DNA of 64,000 nt. Origin: Hippophae tibetana (taxonomy: Eukaryota; Streptophyta; Magnoliopsida; Rosales; Elaeagnaceae). The stretch spans positions 39,799,169 to 39,863,168 of the forward strand of contig CM072805.1 in the NCBI GenBank assembly GCA_037013495.1, given 5' to 3'. The position numbers and the translations under genes were made by a program. The notes under the pieces are model-generated. The model ran no database searches, was not told where the DNA came from, and was given only the letters and a program-made list of their open reading frames with translations. Every line of letters begins with the position of its first letter. Position 1 is the first letter of the stretch. Below, one piece after another: positions 32,545 to 45,864 of the stretch.

Positions 32545-33850
32545 AGAATCTTGTTTGCTGGTACGATTCGCACTACTCAAGAGGTACGACATATGAAGGG
32601 CTTAAAAGATAATCTATTGTCTTTAGGGCAAATAGATAGTCTTGGGTGCAAGACACATGTTGAAAATGGAGTTATAAAGATTGTTAAAAATGCACTTGTG
32701 GTGTTGAAGGCAGAAAAGATCGTAGCAAATCTATTCATGCTTAAAGGGAAAACACTATAGGAAGTTGATGTATGTGTCACGTTAGCTAGCAAAGGAGATG
32801 AGTGGGCGATGACATGGTATCTCAAATTGGGCCACATGTCAGAACAAGGTTCGAAGATTCTCTCAGAGCGAAAGTTGCTTCCACAACTCAAATTGATAAC
32901 TCTACTGTTTTGTGAGCATTGTGTTACAAGTAAGCGACATAGATTGAAGTTTAACATATCTAGTGTTAACAGTAAATGCATTCTTGTATGGGAATTACTG
33001 AAAATTTCCTTAGGGGGATTAAAGTATTTTGTATCTTTTATTGATGATTGCTCTAAGAGAGTTTTGGTGTACCCAATCAAGAAGAATTCAGATATGTTTC
33101 CAGTTTTCAAAGGCTTCAAAGCACAGGTAGAACTTGAATATGGAAAGAAGACCAAGTGCTTGAGGATGGATAATGGAAGAGAGTATATAAATGACGAGTT
33201 TCTTGCACTTTGTAAGCAATAAGGTATTAAAAGACAACTCACAATCACATACACACCTTAAAAAAATGGAGTGGTGGACTGGATGAACATAACTCTTTTT
33301 GGACAGAAGCAACCAATAAGAAGAATTCAGATGTGTTTCCAGTTTTCAAAGACTTCAAAGCACAGGTAGAACTTGAATATGGAAAGAAGATCAAGTGCGT
33401 GATAATGGAAGAGAGTATATAAATGACGAGCTTCTTGCACATTGTAAGCAATAAGGTATTAAAAGACAGCTCATAATCACATACAAACCTTAAAAAAACG
33501 GAGTGGATGAACATAACTCTTTTTGGGCAAAAGCAACCAAGACTACCTATTATGTGGTAAATTGATCGTCATTAACAACAATTGAGTTAAAAACGTTGAT
33601 GGAGATATGGAATGGCAAGTTAGTAGATTACTCTAGTGTACATTCATTTGGTTGTTCTTTGTACATGATGTACAATGTCCAAGAAAGATTGAAGTTGGAT
33701 CCAAAATCCAAAAGGTGTATTTCTTGGGATATGCTGATGGTGTAAAGGGGTTTTTCTTGTGGGATCCCACTACCCGTAAGCTTATAATTAGCAGGGATGT
33801 GCGATTAAGATCGACAAGTTTGTATGTTATCGAACCTTGTACAGCTTAGT
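32545..33850 (+). pseudogene. copia GAG-pre-integrase and integrase remnant
   Basis: The plus strand reads EVRHMKGLKDNLLSLGQIDSLG, then WYLKLGHMSEQGSKILSE with CEHC (zinc-binding region), FVSFIDDCSKRVLVY, CLRMDNGREYINDEF and KRCIFLGYADGVKG-like wording at the end. Stops at about 32758 and 33220, and an internal duplication of about 230 bp (33079-33316 and 33318-33540), show it is dead. Confidence 0.85.
33079..33540 (+). repeat. tandem duplication in the dead integrase (238 and 223 bp)
   Basis: Both copies run from AAGAAGAATTCAGAT to GAAGCAACCAA or AAAGCAACCAA. Copy two lacks a few bases, including around GATGGATAATGG and the GTGGACTGG stretch. They differ at roughly one base in twenty. Confidence 0.9.
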
Positions 33851-33927
33851 GGAGACGTAAACAGTATGATTTGAGCAAAGGCAGTCAGAAGAGCTAACCG
33901 TGAAAGATAATTTCAAGTGGGAGAATA

Positions 33928-34425
33928 AAAGTAAATATGAAATTACTTTCACATTAAAGAGTCGAAATTGACTTAAAGAATTTGGTTATAAATTCCAAAT
34001 TAAATTCTCTTGGTGGCTTACAAAGTTTAAAAGGATTTCTTCTTGATGGTCACCAAATTTTAATTTAGTTTCTCCATATTTGTCTATAAATAGGAAGCCA
34101 ACCATTCAATTTGAAATCATCTTAAACATCTCAAATACAAAATCTTAGTTTGTGAAGGTTTCTCCACTTAAAAGAGTCATTTTCTCATTTTCAGAAAGAG
34201 GATAATTGTATTCTCTTATTATAAGAAAAATAGATTTCTTGTTATTTCCTTATATTTAGAGAAAAGATTGTAAATCTTTCGATATAGTGAATTCCTTTCG
34301 GACTTTGTCCGTAGACTAACCCTTAATTAATTTAGGTGAATCACATATATACTTGTGTTCATTTTATCTTCATTTTATCATTTTCACTTTAATTGCAAGC
34401 CAGCTTTGACCCATAATTTTCTAAC
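33928..34425 (+). repeat. right LTR-like block, plus sense
   Basis: It follows a polypurine tract (AAGTGGGAGAA, about 33915-33926) and runs to about TTTTCTAACA (34425). It matches the left block over its length with many differences. Confidence 0.75.
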
Positions 34426-34430
34426 ACTTG

Positions 34431-35349
34431 AAAAATGTATATTTTCAATGGAGAATTTGGTGATATTTGAATTGTCACCTTCATAGATCTTTGATTTTCT
34501 CTTTTGTTAATCTCCAAAAGTTTTTAATTTAACCCTTTGATGCTTGTTGGCACTCGTGGATCCAGCTTTCATACTTAGAGAGGCACTAGTCAATAATTAA
34601 CAATGTTAAATTTGCACAAAAAACTTACAAATTAATTATACATTAGAGCTAAAAAAATTTAACAAATAAAAATTATTGAACAAATAATGAGATTTGTTAT
34701 AATTTTATTAGATTTTAATTAAAAAATAACCAAGTTTACACATAAAATTTAAGCTTAAAAGATTTTGCACTTAGAATATGAGTTTAAATTTTAAGTTGAG
34801 ATGGAGCACTAAATAACATGTACATCTGCTCATATTTGTTGGGACTGCTGATAGATCTGATTCTAGAACTGCCAATCTGCCATGATATGTTGAAAAAAAA
34901 TTCTCTTAGTAATGATAACATATCAAGGATTTAATAAAAAGAACAAAGACTGTATGTAAAGTACCGACTTAAGTTGGTTGCTGAGTTCATATCTCAGTAA
35001 AAAGTTGGTGTGAATATAAGGTTAGAAGTTGCAGATGCATTAGCCAGCTGCCTTCTACTACAGTTAGCAAAAGCTTAGCATCTCCTTAGAAAATTTCCCG
35101 TTCAATCACCATCCCCTAGATATCGTTCTGTAAAAAATAAAAAGAAGTTTGAATTTTAAATAGATGGGTTCCATTTGGTATTTTTTAACTTGTCGTCTTT
35201 GTTCTAATTAATGACAGCCGTTCCTATTGTGTTTCCAGAATTTTGAAGGGGCATTTTCAAGGAATTCAATTTAGACATTATGAAGTACTCTTTTTTCATA
35301 TAGTCTGTTGGAAAGAAGAAAATAACGAGGAAGGCTACCAAGGGCAGCA
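34431..35349. other. region upstream of the ARFRP1 start codon, probably leader intron and 5' UTR
   Basis: AT-rich intron-like sequence to about 35238, then a probable exon from 35239 (acceptor TTTCCAG) to the start codon. The exon part has a short upstream frame at 35280-35303 (ATG, then seven sense codons, TAG) before the main ATG, which could lower translation. Confidence 0.4.
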
Positions 35350-37263
35350 ATGTTTTCATTATTTTATGGACTTTGGAAATATATATTTAGTAAGACAGAG
35401 TTTCATATTCTTATTCTTGGAATTGACAAGGCCGGAAAGACGGTAATTCATGGTCTTATCTTATCTATTTTCAAAGTTTTATCTTCCGATCTGTTCAGTT
35501 ACTATTCTCTTGGACTTCATGACTTTTTTCTTCTTTAAACATCTTCATATGTATTGGTTCAAAATTTTTATGCATGATTTGTAGACTTTGCTAGAGAAGT
35601 TGAAATCTATATACTTGAACGTGGAAGGTCTTCCTGTTGATCGAATTGTTCCTACTGTGGGTCTGAACATTGGTCGTTTAGAAGTCTTAAATTCAAAACT
35701 CGTGTTTTGGGATTTGGGAGGTCAGGTATGTAAAATTAATTAATGAAATTTATTATTATTATTATTATTATTTTCTTGAATGATTATTTCAGATTATTTT
35801 CTTCACACTTTGAAATTGTTACAAGCTATTTTATGCAGTGTAATCGTGATCCCTATGGAAGAAGCATGATCTGCATCCATTTGAAAATATGCATGTAACT
35901 TGTAGTATCCTTATTAAGCATCATTGTACTTTACCTGTGGCAAGCAATATAAGTGTCAACATATGGTTCAAGACAAAAGTAACAATAATATTATGGATTT
36001 ACCACGTCTTAGGTGAATTATCACTGGCCTAAAATGTTATATGCCAAGTAATAAGTATACGAATAGTTTTTGTAGGTAAGTGTCCGTTTGACTTGTATTA
36101 GATACAAATATCATCTATTTTTCTAGCTTATTTGTTCATAACATGATCTTTACATGATCAATCTTTCTTTCATAACAAGTCATACTTCCGTTTTTCATTT
36201 TTCTTTTGATGGTCGTTTTATGATAATTGATGCAAGATTTATTATCTTAATTTTTGTGGCAGATGGGTCTTCGCTCAATCTGGGAGAAGTACTATGAAGA
36301 AGCCCATGCAGTGATATATGTAATTGATGCCACATGTCCGTCACGCTTTGAAGATTCAAAATCTGCATTGGGTTGGTTTTTTTTTATTATTGAGTTTTGC
36401 GAAAACAGAATCATGTGTTATTGACTAACTTTAATCTGTACTGAAGAACTTAAAACTATTTTAACATCATGCTGTTCAATATATTGCGCCAGAAAAAGTT
36501 CTACGACATGAGGATTTAAAAGGAGCTCCCCTTTTGATATTAGCGAACAAACAGGTGATACTAACTCATACAACCTTCAAAAATATTTCGGCTTAAATTC
36601 AGGACATGGTTGTCATAACTTTAAGAAACTTAAACTTCTCTTGTATAATATCAGGTCATAAATTTTCACAAATGCCCTTTATTTTCCTTTTCAAATCATG
36701 TATATATTGCTCTGTACAAATTCATCTTTCTTATTCCATTGTACGATTTGATTCGTCAAATAAATTTCTACCTGCTATTCAATTTTCTTATGCTCGATCA
36801 ACTTCATAGGTAGAGAAATTAAAGTTGAGAAAATTTCATTTGCATTCCAGTCAGCAGTATTCACATTTGTTGTGTCCTCTTGATAGCAGGACTTGAATGA
36901 CGCTGTATCCGCAGAGGAACTTGCTCTATATCTAGACCTAAAGAAGTTGGATGAAAGAGTTTACATGTTTGAAGCTATTTCAGCATATGATGGGTGAATA
37001 AAGTTGCACCATTGCTAAATTTTTAAATGGAAATTTCAAATCTAATAGATCTTTAAATAAAAAAAATATGCATCTATGAACGAAAAGATCTCGTCTAAAT
37101 CTCATTCTTGGTGCTATTTAACAAATCTACTCACGTTTTGAAATATGATTGCAGACTTGGAATCAAAAATAGTGTAGAGTGGTTGGTGGAGGTAATGGAG
37201 AAAAGCAAGAGAACTGAAATGTTGAGAGCCCGTGCAAGCGTAACTGGTCCTTCATCCGCTTAA
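35350..37263 (+). CDS. ARFRP1: ARFRP1-type small GTPase (ADP-ribosylation factor-related protein 1)
   Basis: ARFRP1 is an Arf-like GTPase that recruits Arl1/golgin-type tethers at the trans-Golgi. Six exons give 205 residues, all in phase: 35350-35442, 35585-35725, 36263-36371, 36493-36554, 36890-36993 and 37155-37263. The P-loop GIDKAGKT is at residues 24-31, the switch II block WDLGGQ at 73-78, and NKQD, for guanine recognition, spans the exon 4/5 junction at about 133-136. It lacks the N-terminal myristoylation Gly of true Arfs: the start is MFSLFYGLWKY, as in other ARFRP1 proteins. SKTEFHILILG and EVLNSKLVFWDLGG are characteristic. A (TTA)n microsatellite lies in intron 2. From memory the Arabidopsis match is At5g52210 (GB1/ARLB1). 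Confidence 0.93.
35749..35772. repeat. (TTA)n microsatellite in ARFRP1 intron 2
   Basis: About eight uninterrupted TTA/ATT units shortly after the donor site. Confidence 0.9.
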
Positions 37264-38102
37264 AGGAACCAACCGCACCAATGTGCAGTTTTCTTGCCCT
37301 GCTTTTATGGTACTTTGTGTAAATAAATCAGGGGTTTAATTTGATTATTACTATTATTACAAGTTGATTAAGTTTTTGTTGGGACTTCCAGTTCTTAAAT
37401 TTTTAATTGACAGTTTAATAGTTGAGAGGATAAACTTATCTAGGCCAAACGGCATCACTAGTCTCCTACTCATTGATAGTGACTTACTCTTCAAGGTGGA
37501 ACATAAGTGTGGGTTACATGACTCAGTTTTAAAGTCATTAATTATTTTCAGTAAAATTGTATTTTAATTTTTTATTTATTAGTTGTGATATATCTTAAGT
37601 TTTAAAGATAATAAAAGTTCGTTACTTTTACAAAAGTAAGGTAAGATAAATCTATTAACTTTGTAAAATAAATTTTTAAAATCTTTTTTTTTAATATAAT
37701 GAATTTATGATGTCAGACTTGTCTAAATTACAATTTCTTTAAATATAACATACTTAAAGAATCATTTTTCATTTTAAAAAAATATAGTGAATTAAGCATA
37801 GTTACTAATATTTACAGTAAAATGAGCTTAATTTTTTCCCTTCATTTGTTAAAAAAAAAAAAATGGGAAGGAAACGCTCCAAGGCCACTTTCTATTTCAT
37901 CGATTATAATTATATTATATAACATATAAAAAATACTATAAGTCAAAGAGAGTAGCTGATACTGTCAGGGGCAGCTATCCTCAACAGTCAAACACTGTGT
38001 ACCCGGCACTCAGAAACATATCTAATCTTCTAAGGCGATACCGCTTTTCTGTAAAATAAAAAAATAAATTTAAAAATAAGAATAGAAATTACAACTTTAA
38101 AA

Positions 38103-38142
<40 letters not shown>

Positions 38143-38335
38143 CAAAATATTACATTTACATATTTTTATTATTATAAAAATTTAACACACCATTTAATAT
38201 TAAATAACATTTAAAAATAAATAAAATAAAATATAATTATTTAAATTTATTTAATAATAATTGTCCTTTAATAGATATAGTTTAATAAGATTATTTTTGT
38301 TATATTATTTTTGATATTATAAGTATTGAATATAT
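37264..38335. other. intergenic between ARFRP1 and the F-box gene
   Basis: It holds the ARFRP1 3' flank and AT-rich DNA, with an AT dinucleotide repeat at 38106-38138. No gene seen. Confidence 0.5.
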
Positions 38336-38832
38336 TATTTTTTAAATACGCTAACACCCCTACATAACTTTAACTTGGTTCCTCAGTTGCATCTCTCACC
38401 TTCGGTTTCTTGTTTCGAAAATATCGTAGAAGAGATAAAAATAAATAAAAATCCATGCTTCATAACTTGCAGTTAAGGAATCGGAAAATTTCCCAGGAAC
38501 GACAACGATTTGTAATTCAAGGTGTCTCTTTCTCTCCATCCCATCCTTTTCTTTGTCTTTATACTTTCATTATTGTATGTAATTGAGGGCAATACTTGAG
38601 TGAAAATTGGATCTAATTTGTAGATCTGTTTTCAAATCAGAAAAATACGAAATCTGGAAACGTGGGAATTAAACCGGCATTCAGGTTCCATGTCTTTCTG
38701 TTTCTTCTGAAGTGAAATATATACATGATTTTTTTTAATAGAATTCAAATTTTAGATTTTTATTTTCTCAAGATTTTTACTCACTCAAATGGTATCATTT
38801 TTTTTTAAATAAAAAAAATATGAAAGGGAAAT
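38336..38832 (+). repeat. 5' region of the F-box gene, copy A of a 0.5-kb duplication
   Basis: The sequence from TTTTTTAAATACGCT to the A-rich stretch near 38830 is matched over its whole length at 42816-43313. It probably contains the promoter and noncoding first exon of the F-box gene, with a splice donor AAG|GTGTCT at about 38520. Large identical runs remain, for instance around 38600-38720. Confidence 0.88.
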
Positions 38833-39127
38833 TAATGATAGAGTTCGACAAGCAAATGGGACATGTAGATAGAGGTTTAAATGTTTGGTCGTGAACATTT
38901 TTTCAATTTCTATAAACGAAATTCAACACCAAAAAATTAATACATGGATTTTTTAAAAATTATTTTAAAAACTTAAACTTGGCCTCACTACCTCTTAATT
39001 TTATAGCCAGTGATACAATTTTTGCAGAGGATCATTCTTGAGAACTCCTTGTTAGGACAGTGAAAATCAGAGCTTTTACATCTTCCATGGACTGTTATTT
39101 TCTGCTTTTAAGACCATGTAAAATCAC

Positions 39128-39405
39128 TTATGGTAGTAAAAAAGGTTTATGAACCAAACACCATGAATGATCTATTTGTTTTTGCTTCAGTACCAAACAT
39201 GGGAAAAAAATTTGTTAGAAGCACTTTCCGGCCTAGAAAGCACATTTTGTGTATGAAATCACTTTTATCATAAGCACAAGCAAATGGACCCAATTTTTCA
39301 GCTTTTCGGCTTGGAAAAGCACATTTTATGTTTTCTAATATAAGCACAAATATTTTGTTTATTTCTGAAATCACTCTTAACATATGCATAAACAAACATA
39401 CCCAA
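39128..39405. repeat. Tourist-like MITE or MITE fragments in the F-box leader intron
   Basis: It has the words AAAGCACATTTTATG, GCCTAGAAAGCACATTT and a TGCATAAACAAACATACCC end, typical of PIF/Harbinger MITEs. The matching left terminal repeat is not clear, so it may be two fragments. Confidence 0.4.
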
Positions 39406-39585
39406 AGTCTCTGGGGCTTTAATTTGAGTTAGCTGAACAGTCAGTAATAAGTGCAACTTATATATTTTTTAGGTCATTTAACATTGAAGTTTCTTTTTGG
39501 TTGCATCTTATGATCAGTATTCAGTAGTGGGTTAAGTGTTTTTAGGTCTTTTATACGAGTTCTAATTTTTTTTATGCAGCCATCA

Positions 39586-41146
39586 ATGAGCACTCAAGAT
39601 ATTAGGAGACTTCTGGTGAAAGCTTGTGACATGAAAGAAAACAGTGGATCTGATTTGAGAAGATGGGAAGATCTAGACACCGACGTATTAGTGAAGGTTT
39701 TCCAAACTTTTGATATTTTTCAGTTAACTTCAGGGATTGCTCATGTTTGTAGTGCTTGGCGTCTGGCTGCTTGTGATCCTTTGCTTTGGAAGACACTTGA
39801 CTTGTCAATGTTAAAATCCAATTACATCAAAATTCCATTTGAGCCTTTTGTTTATGTTGATGGCCCTTCTGATAAGATGCTGACCCGTGTCTTGAAGATC
39901 TCGTTAAGTCTTAGTTGTGGAAACATTACTGCATTGTTTTTTCACTTCTTTTTATATGTGAGCGATGATCAGTTGACTTATACTGCTGAAAGGTAATTCA
40001 TTGTAGTTTTCTGCTTACTTAGTCTTGTTTTGTTATTAATCATGGATTTCATATTTCTATTGTGTTTGTTAGAGTTAATTAGCATTTGATTCATCAGATT
40101 TTAAGTCGTTGATTTGACCTAAATGAACATAAACACAGTAGCTTTTATACAATCTTTGCATTTTTGTTCTGAATTTTATTTTGGATTCAGATTGCTAATA
40201 TTTCACAATCTTAAGCTAAGTTCATGTATGGAATATCTACAAGAGGAATGCAATGGTCACACGCTACTTATATGGTGTCACGTGGCAGAATTATTTAGAA
40301 AAATGAACCCCTTCTCTATTTTCCAAGATAATTTTATCATGTGCCACCTAGGTGCAACAGTTGGTGCAAATTTGTGTATTATTAGCATTTCTCGTATCTA
40401 CATTTTACAATATCCTGTATGGAATATTTGGATGTTAAGCTCTGAACTGTGCATAAGATCATTTTTCTTATATTTTGTACATTCTGAGATAGTTTTCAAC
40501 AATCAGGTTGCAAAATGCTTGCAAACTTTAGTCTAATTTAGGCGTTTTTTATTTTACTTTTGTGACCTTAAATGGTGTGTCTAGATTGGTTCAACTAATC
40601 TGTAATTTCCTTCATAGTAGGTGTCCATGGCTCAAACGACTTGTTCTGCCAGCTTGGAACAGGATAAAGAAAACCGGGATATGCAAGGCCATTCGTGCAT
40701 GGAAAGACCTTGAATCCCTAACAATGCCAAGCATTGCAAAACCACCATACCTTATGGAGGAGATATCAAAGAATTGCAAAAAATTTCGCGAACTCAAGAT
40801 CATGGGTAGGTGTGATGTAAATTTTGCTAAAACATTAGTTACGTATCTTCCAAGATTGAAGGTTTTAAGCCTCCGGTGCTCGATGCTCCACAAGGATGCT
40901 CTGCTCATCATCTTGGAAGGCTTACTAGACCTTGAAGTTCTGAATATATCACATTGCCTTTTGGTTGAAGAACTTGATAAATGTATACTTGAGAAGGCAT
41001 CACGGTTACGTGTATTTCTGACTTGCATGGAGGACTCTTGCATCATGTGCCAGCGAATAAAAAATGATGAAGGCCTCATGAGGTGGTATAAATATGAAGA
41101 AGGATTATGGAAAGCTGATGAGGTGAGCTCTCTAGCTGTTAATTAG
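39586..41146 (+). CDS. F-box/LRR-repeat protein, At3g48880 type
   Basis: F-box proteins are substrate receptors of SCF ubiquitin ligases. Two coding exons, 39586-39992 and 40621-41146, give 310 residues. The F-box lies at about residues 26-70 (RRWEDLDTDVLVKVFQTFD, CSAWRLAACDPLLW). Leucine-rich repeats follow, with SDDQLTYTAERCPWL across the splice, LPAWNRIKKTGICKAIR, DLESLTMPSIAKPPYL and LEVLNISHC. It ends MCQRIKNDEGLMRWYKYEEG, very like At3g48880. I chose the ATG at 39586 because TTTATGCAG just before it looks like the acceptor of a leader intron; the ATG at 39574 would then be intronic. The target of this receptor is unknown. Confidence 0.92.
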
Positions 41147-42815
41147 AGAAATATGATAATGTATCATAGCTTATAATAACAACGTTCTTAGTTTTTGCTT
41201 ATGTAAGTGTATTTAAGCAATGAAAATAACAAATCTTATGTCCTATTTGAGTAGTAGTTTTGGTGTAAACATGATAATTTTCTGTTTACTGTTCACTGTG
41301 TGGTAGGTTTGGTTGTTACCAATAATATAGTCAAATTCTTGAGATTAGTTACTTTATGTGTTAAATGCGTTAAGTTTAATTTAACTACTCATTTGTCACA
41401 TCTATTTTTGTGTATTAAGTGGTGATTTAGTTGTGTTACCATTGATTTTTTCCATCAATGAGATTATGGGCATCACGTGTAACATGTGAAATTACTTGGA
41501 ACATGTAATAATCGGAATTACTCGTGTTTTGCTGGATTATGATTCAGTAATTGTACTGTTTAAGCATTCAGTGCTTCAGGGTTGAATTAATTTTTTTAGC
41601 AATAACTTATTAGACATAAGATGACTATAGTTATAAATTTTTCAAAATTGTATAAACAAAAAAGGAACATATTAATAGTATATATATTATAATATAGTAA
41701 AAGACATTTATGGATTTAAAATTCAATACTTTTAAATAATGTAAATATTATTTAATTAATATTAATTTATTAGATTAATTATGCTAATTTTAACATTAAT
41801 TAAGTATATTTTTTTTAAAAAGAATCTCAGTTAAAAGTGTCTGTAAATTACTACTAACCCAATGGTGATCCTAAAACTTGACAAAATTAATGTGACGTAA
41901 GAGTGTATGATTATTAATATATTTATCATCCCGATCACCACACTCATCCCTAGATATGATTTAGTAAGAGTTGGTTTAAAAACGAAAAACATGTGTCATT
42001 TCTCCAAAATTATATTTTAATAAGAACACTTCATTTATAATTTTTACACATATATGAATCACCTCAAAATAATAATTACAAAAAATTAAGTTAATTTATT
42101 TTTAAAAAAGTAAAATATTATTACATTTATTGTATGCAAGTTTGTGTGGTATTGAATGTATATTTATACCAAATGTTAAAATAATTAAAATATATTTATA
42201 AATAAAAATTAATTATATTATAATATATAAATTGATGCATTTTTAACTCATCACTTTAAATAAAAAAAATTAAAAAAAATGTGTGAATAACTTGTGATAT
42301 TATTTTTTAGAGAAAAATAACTTAGAAATTTATGTCAATTTTGTCGTTTAGTTACTTAAATTAGAATTAATTTTATAAAATGATTAATTAAGAATATATT
42401 ATATTATGTTAATAATCTTTATTAAAATATTATTATTTTTTATCAATTGGTTAAATATAATTAAAATATAAATATTTAATAATAATAAAGTTATAATTAA
42501 TATTAAAAAAATCTTAGTATATTTATGTTTTAAGTTAATTGTTATTATTTTATTTTAATTTTTTAATTTTTTTAAAATTAAAACATATATTTAAATAAAA
42601 TTTTATTTAAATTATATTATTTATTTTTTCTTAAATTATATCATAATAAATTTAATTAAATACTCATATTTTAATTATTTAATAAAAAATAATAATATTT
42701 TAAATAAAAATTATTAATTAATCTTTTTTATAAAATAAAAAAATTAAATAATATATATTTTAATTTAAATAATTATACCACACAAATAACACTTCCCTCC
42801 CTTCCAGCTCACCGC
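41147..42815. other. intergenic, AT-rich
   Basis: It holds the 3' flank of the F-box gene, then highly A/T-biased sequence (roughly 41600-42780). No coding sequence or clear transposon ends seen. Confidence 0.5.
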
Positions 42816-43313
42816 ATTTTTTAAATACGCTTAACACAGAGCCCCATTTGGTAACTTGGTTCCTCAGTTCATCTCTCTCCTTCAGTTTCCTGTTTCGAAA
42901 ATATTGTAGAAGAAATAAAAATAAAAAAAATCCATGCTTTACATTTCATGCAGTTAAGGAATCAGAAAATTGCTCAGGAACGACAATGATTTATATTTCA
43001 AGGTCTCTCTTTCTCTCCATCCCATCCTTTTCTTCGTCTGTATACTGTCATTATTGTATGTAATTAAGTGCTATACTTGAATGAAAATTGGATCTACTTT
43101 GTAGATCTGTTTTCAAATCAGAAAAATCTGAAATCTGGAAACGTGGGAATTAAACCGTCATTCAGGTTCCATGTCTTTCTGTTTCTTCTGAAGTGAAATA
43201 TATACATGATTTTTTTAATAGATTTCAAATTTTAGATTTTTATTTTCTGAAGATTTTTACTCACTCAAATGGTATCATATTTTTTTTGAAATAAAAAAAA
43301 TGTGAAATGGAAA
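42816..43313 (+). repeat. copy B of the F-box 5' region, now upstream of CFIm25
   Basis: It matches 38336-38832 in order and orientation, including the candidate donor site (TTCAAG|GTCTCT) and the GATCTGTTTTCAAATCAG stretch. No F-box coding sequence follows. The next gene in this direction is CFIm25, whose start codon is 407 bp downstream. Confidence 0.88.
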
Positions 43314-43319
43314 CTGTTT

Positions 43320-43480
43320 GAGCATTTTAGCTCGCACATGTATAGGGATATCTGCGCGGGTCTCTAATTGTTACGGGTCTTTCCCCTGGCTAAGTGGAAC
43401 GCATTTCTTCCAGCCTCTATAAACCTGAGGTACTTCAGGGCCAGGTCCAGGTTCGAGGCTGGGGAAGGGCGGAAGAAATC
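43320..43480 (+). repeat. SINE-like sequence with tRNA-type box A and box B
   Basis: TGGCTAAGTGG (43387-43397) fits the tRNA-gene box A, and GGTTCGAGGCT (43450-43460) is close to box B; their starts are 63 bp apart. A related stretch is present on the minus strand near 5225-5275. There is no clear cloverleaf, so a tRNA-derived SINE remnant is likelier than a tRNA gene. It is about 240-400 bp upstream of the CFIm25 start. Confidence 0.35.
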
Positions 43481-43665
43481 AGACGATAAGTGAATAACCA
43501 TACAGTTCTAAAAATTCTATCTTTCTAAATTTGAATTAATTACAGACAATTTCGAATTCATATTGGATTCAAATGATAAAAATCAGACGATTTCGATAAT
43601 CCCTATTTTGATTTTTAACCATAGCCATTCTAAACGACTATGGCCTCCATTGCAGACTCACCTGA

Positions 43666-45864
<2,199 letters not shown>

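Larger units (their letters stand above)
30570..34430. mobile_element. rearranged Ty1/copia element with three LTR-like blocks, one inverted
   Basis: The order is: LTR in plus sense (about 30570-31103); LTR in minus sense plus RNase H/RT remnants in minus sense (about 31104-32540); GAG-pre-integrase and integrase in plus sense (about 32545-33850); and a plus-sense LTR (about 33928-34425). Family LTR words recur in all three blocks. Coding remnants carry many stops and internal duplications. No intact element can be read. It lies between the possible leader exon and the first coding exon of ARFRP1. Confidence 0.85.

Noticed and set aside
32577..33254. Minus-strand open frame of 225 residues
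   Set aside because: It is antisense to the integrase remnant and includes no domain of its own.
39574..39585. The upstream ATG at 39574 as start of the F-box protein
   Set aside because: It lies inside a TTTATGCAG that fits a splice acceptor. The ATG at 39586 is downstream of it and suits a leader intron from the duplicated 5' region.
43380..43465. A functional tRNA gene from the box A and box B matches
   Set aside because: No acceptor stem, anticodon arm or terminator T run could be paired convincingly, and the A-B distance is long. A SINE-like relic is likelier.
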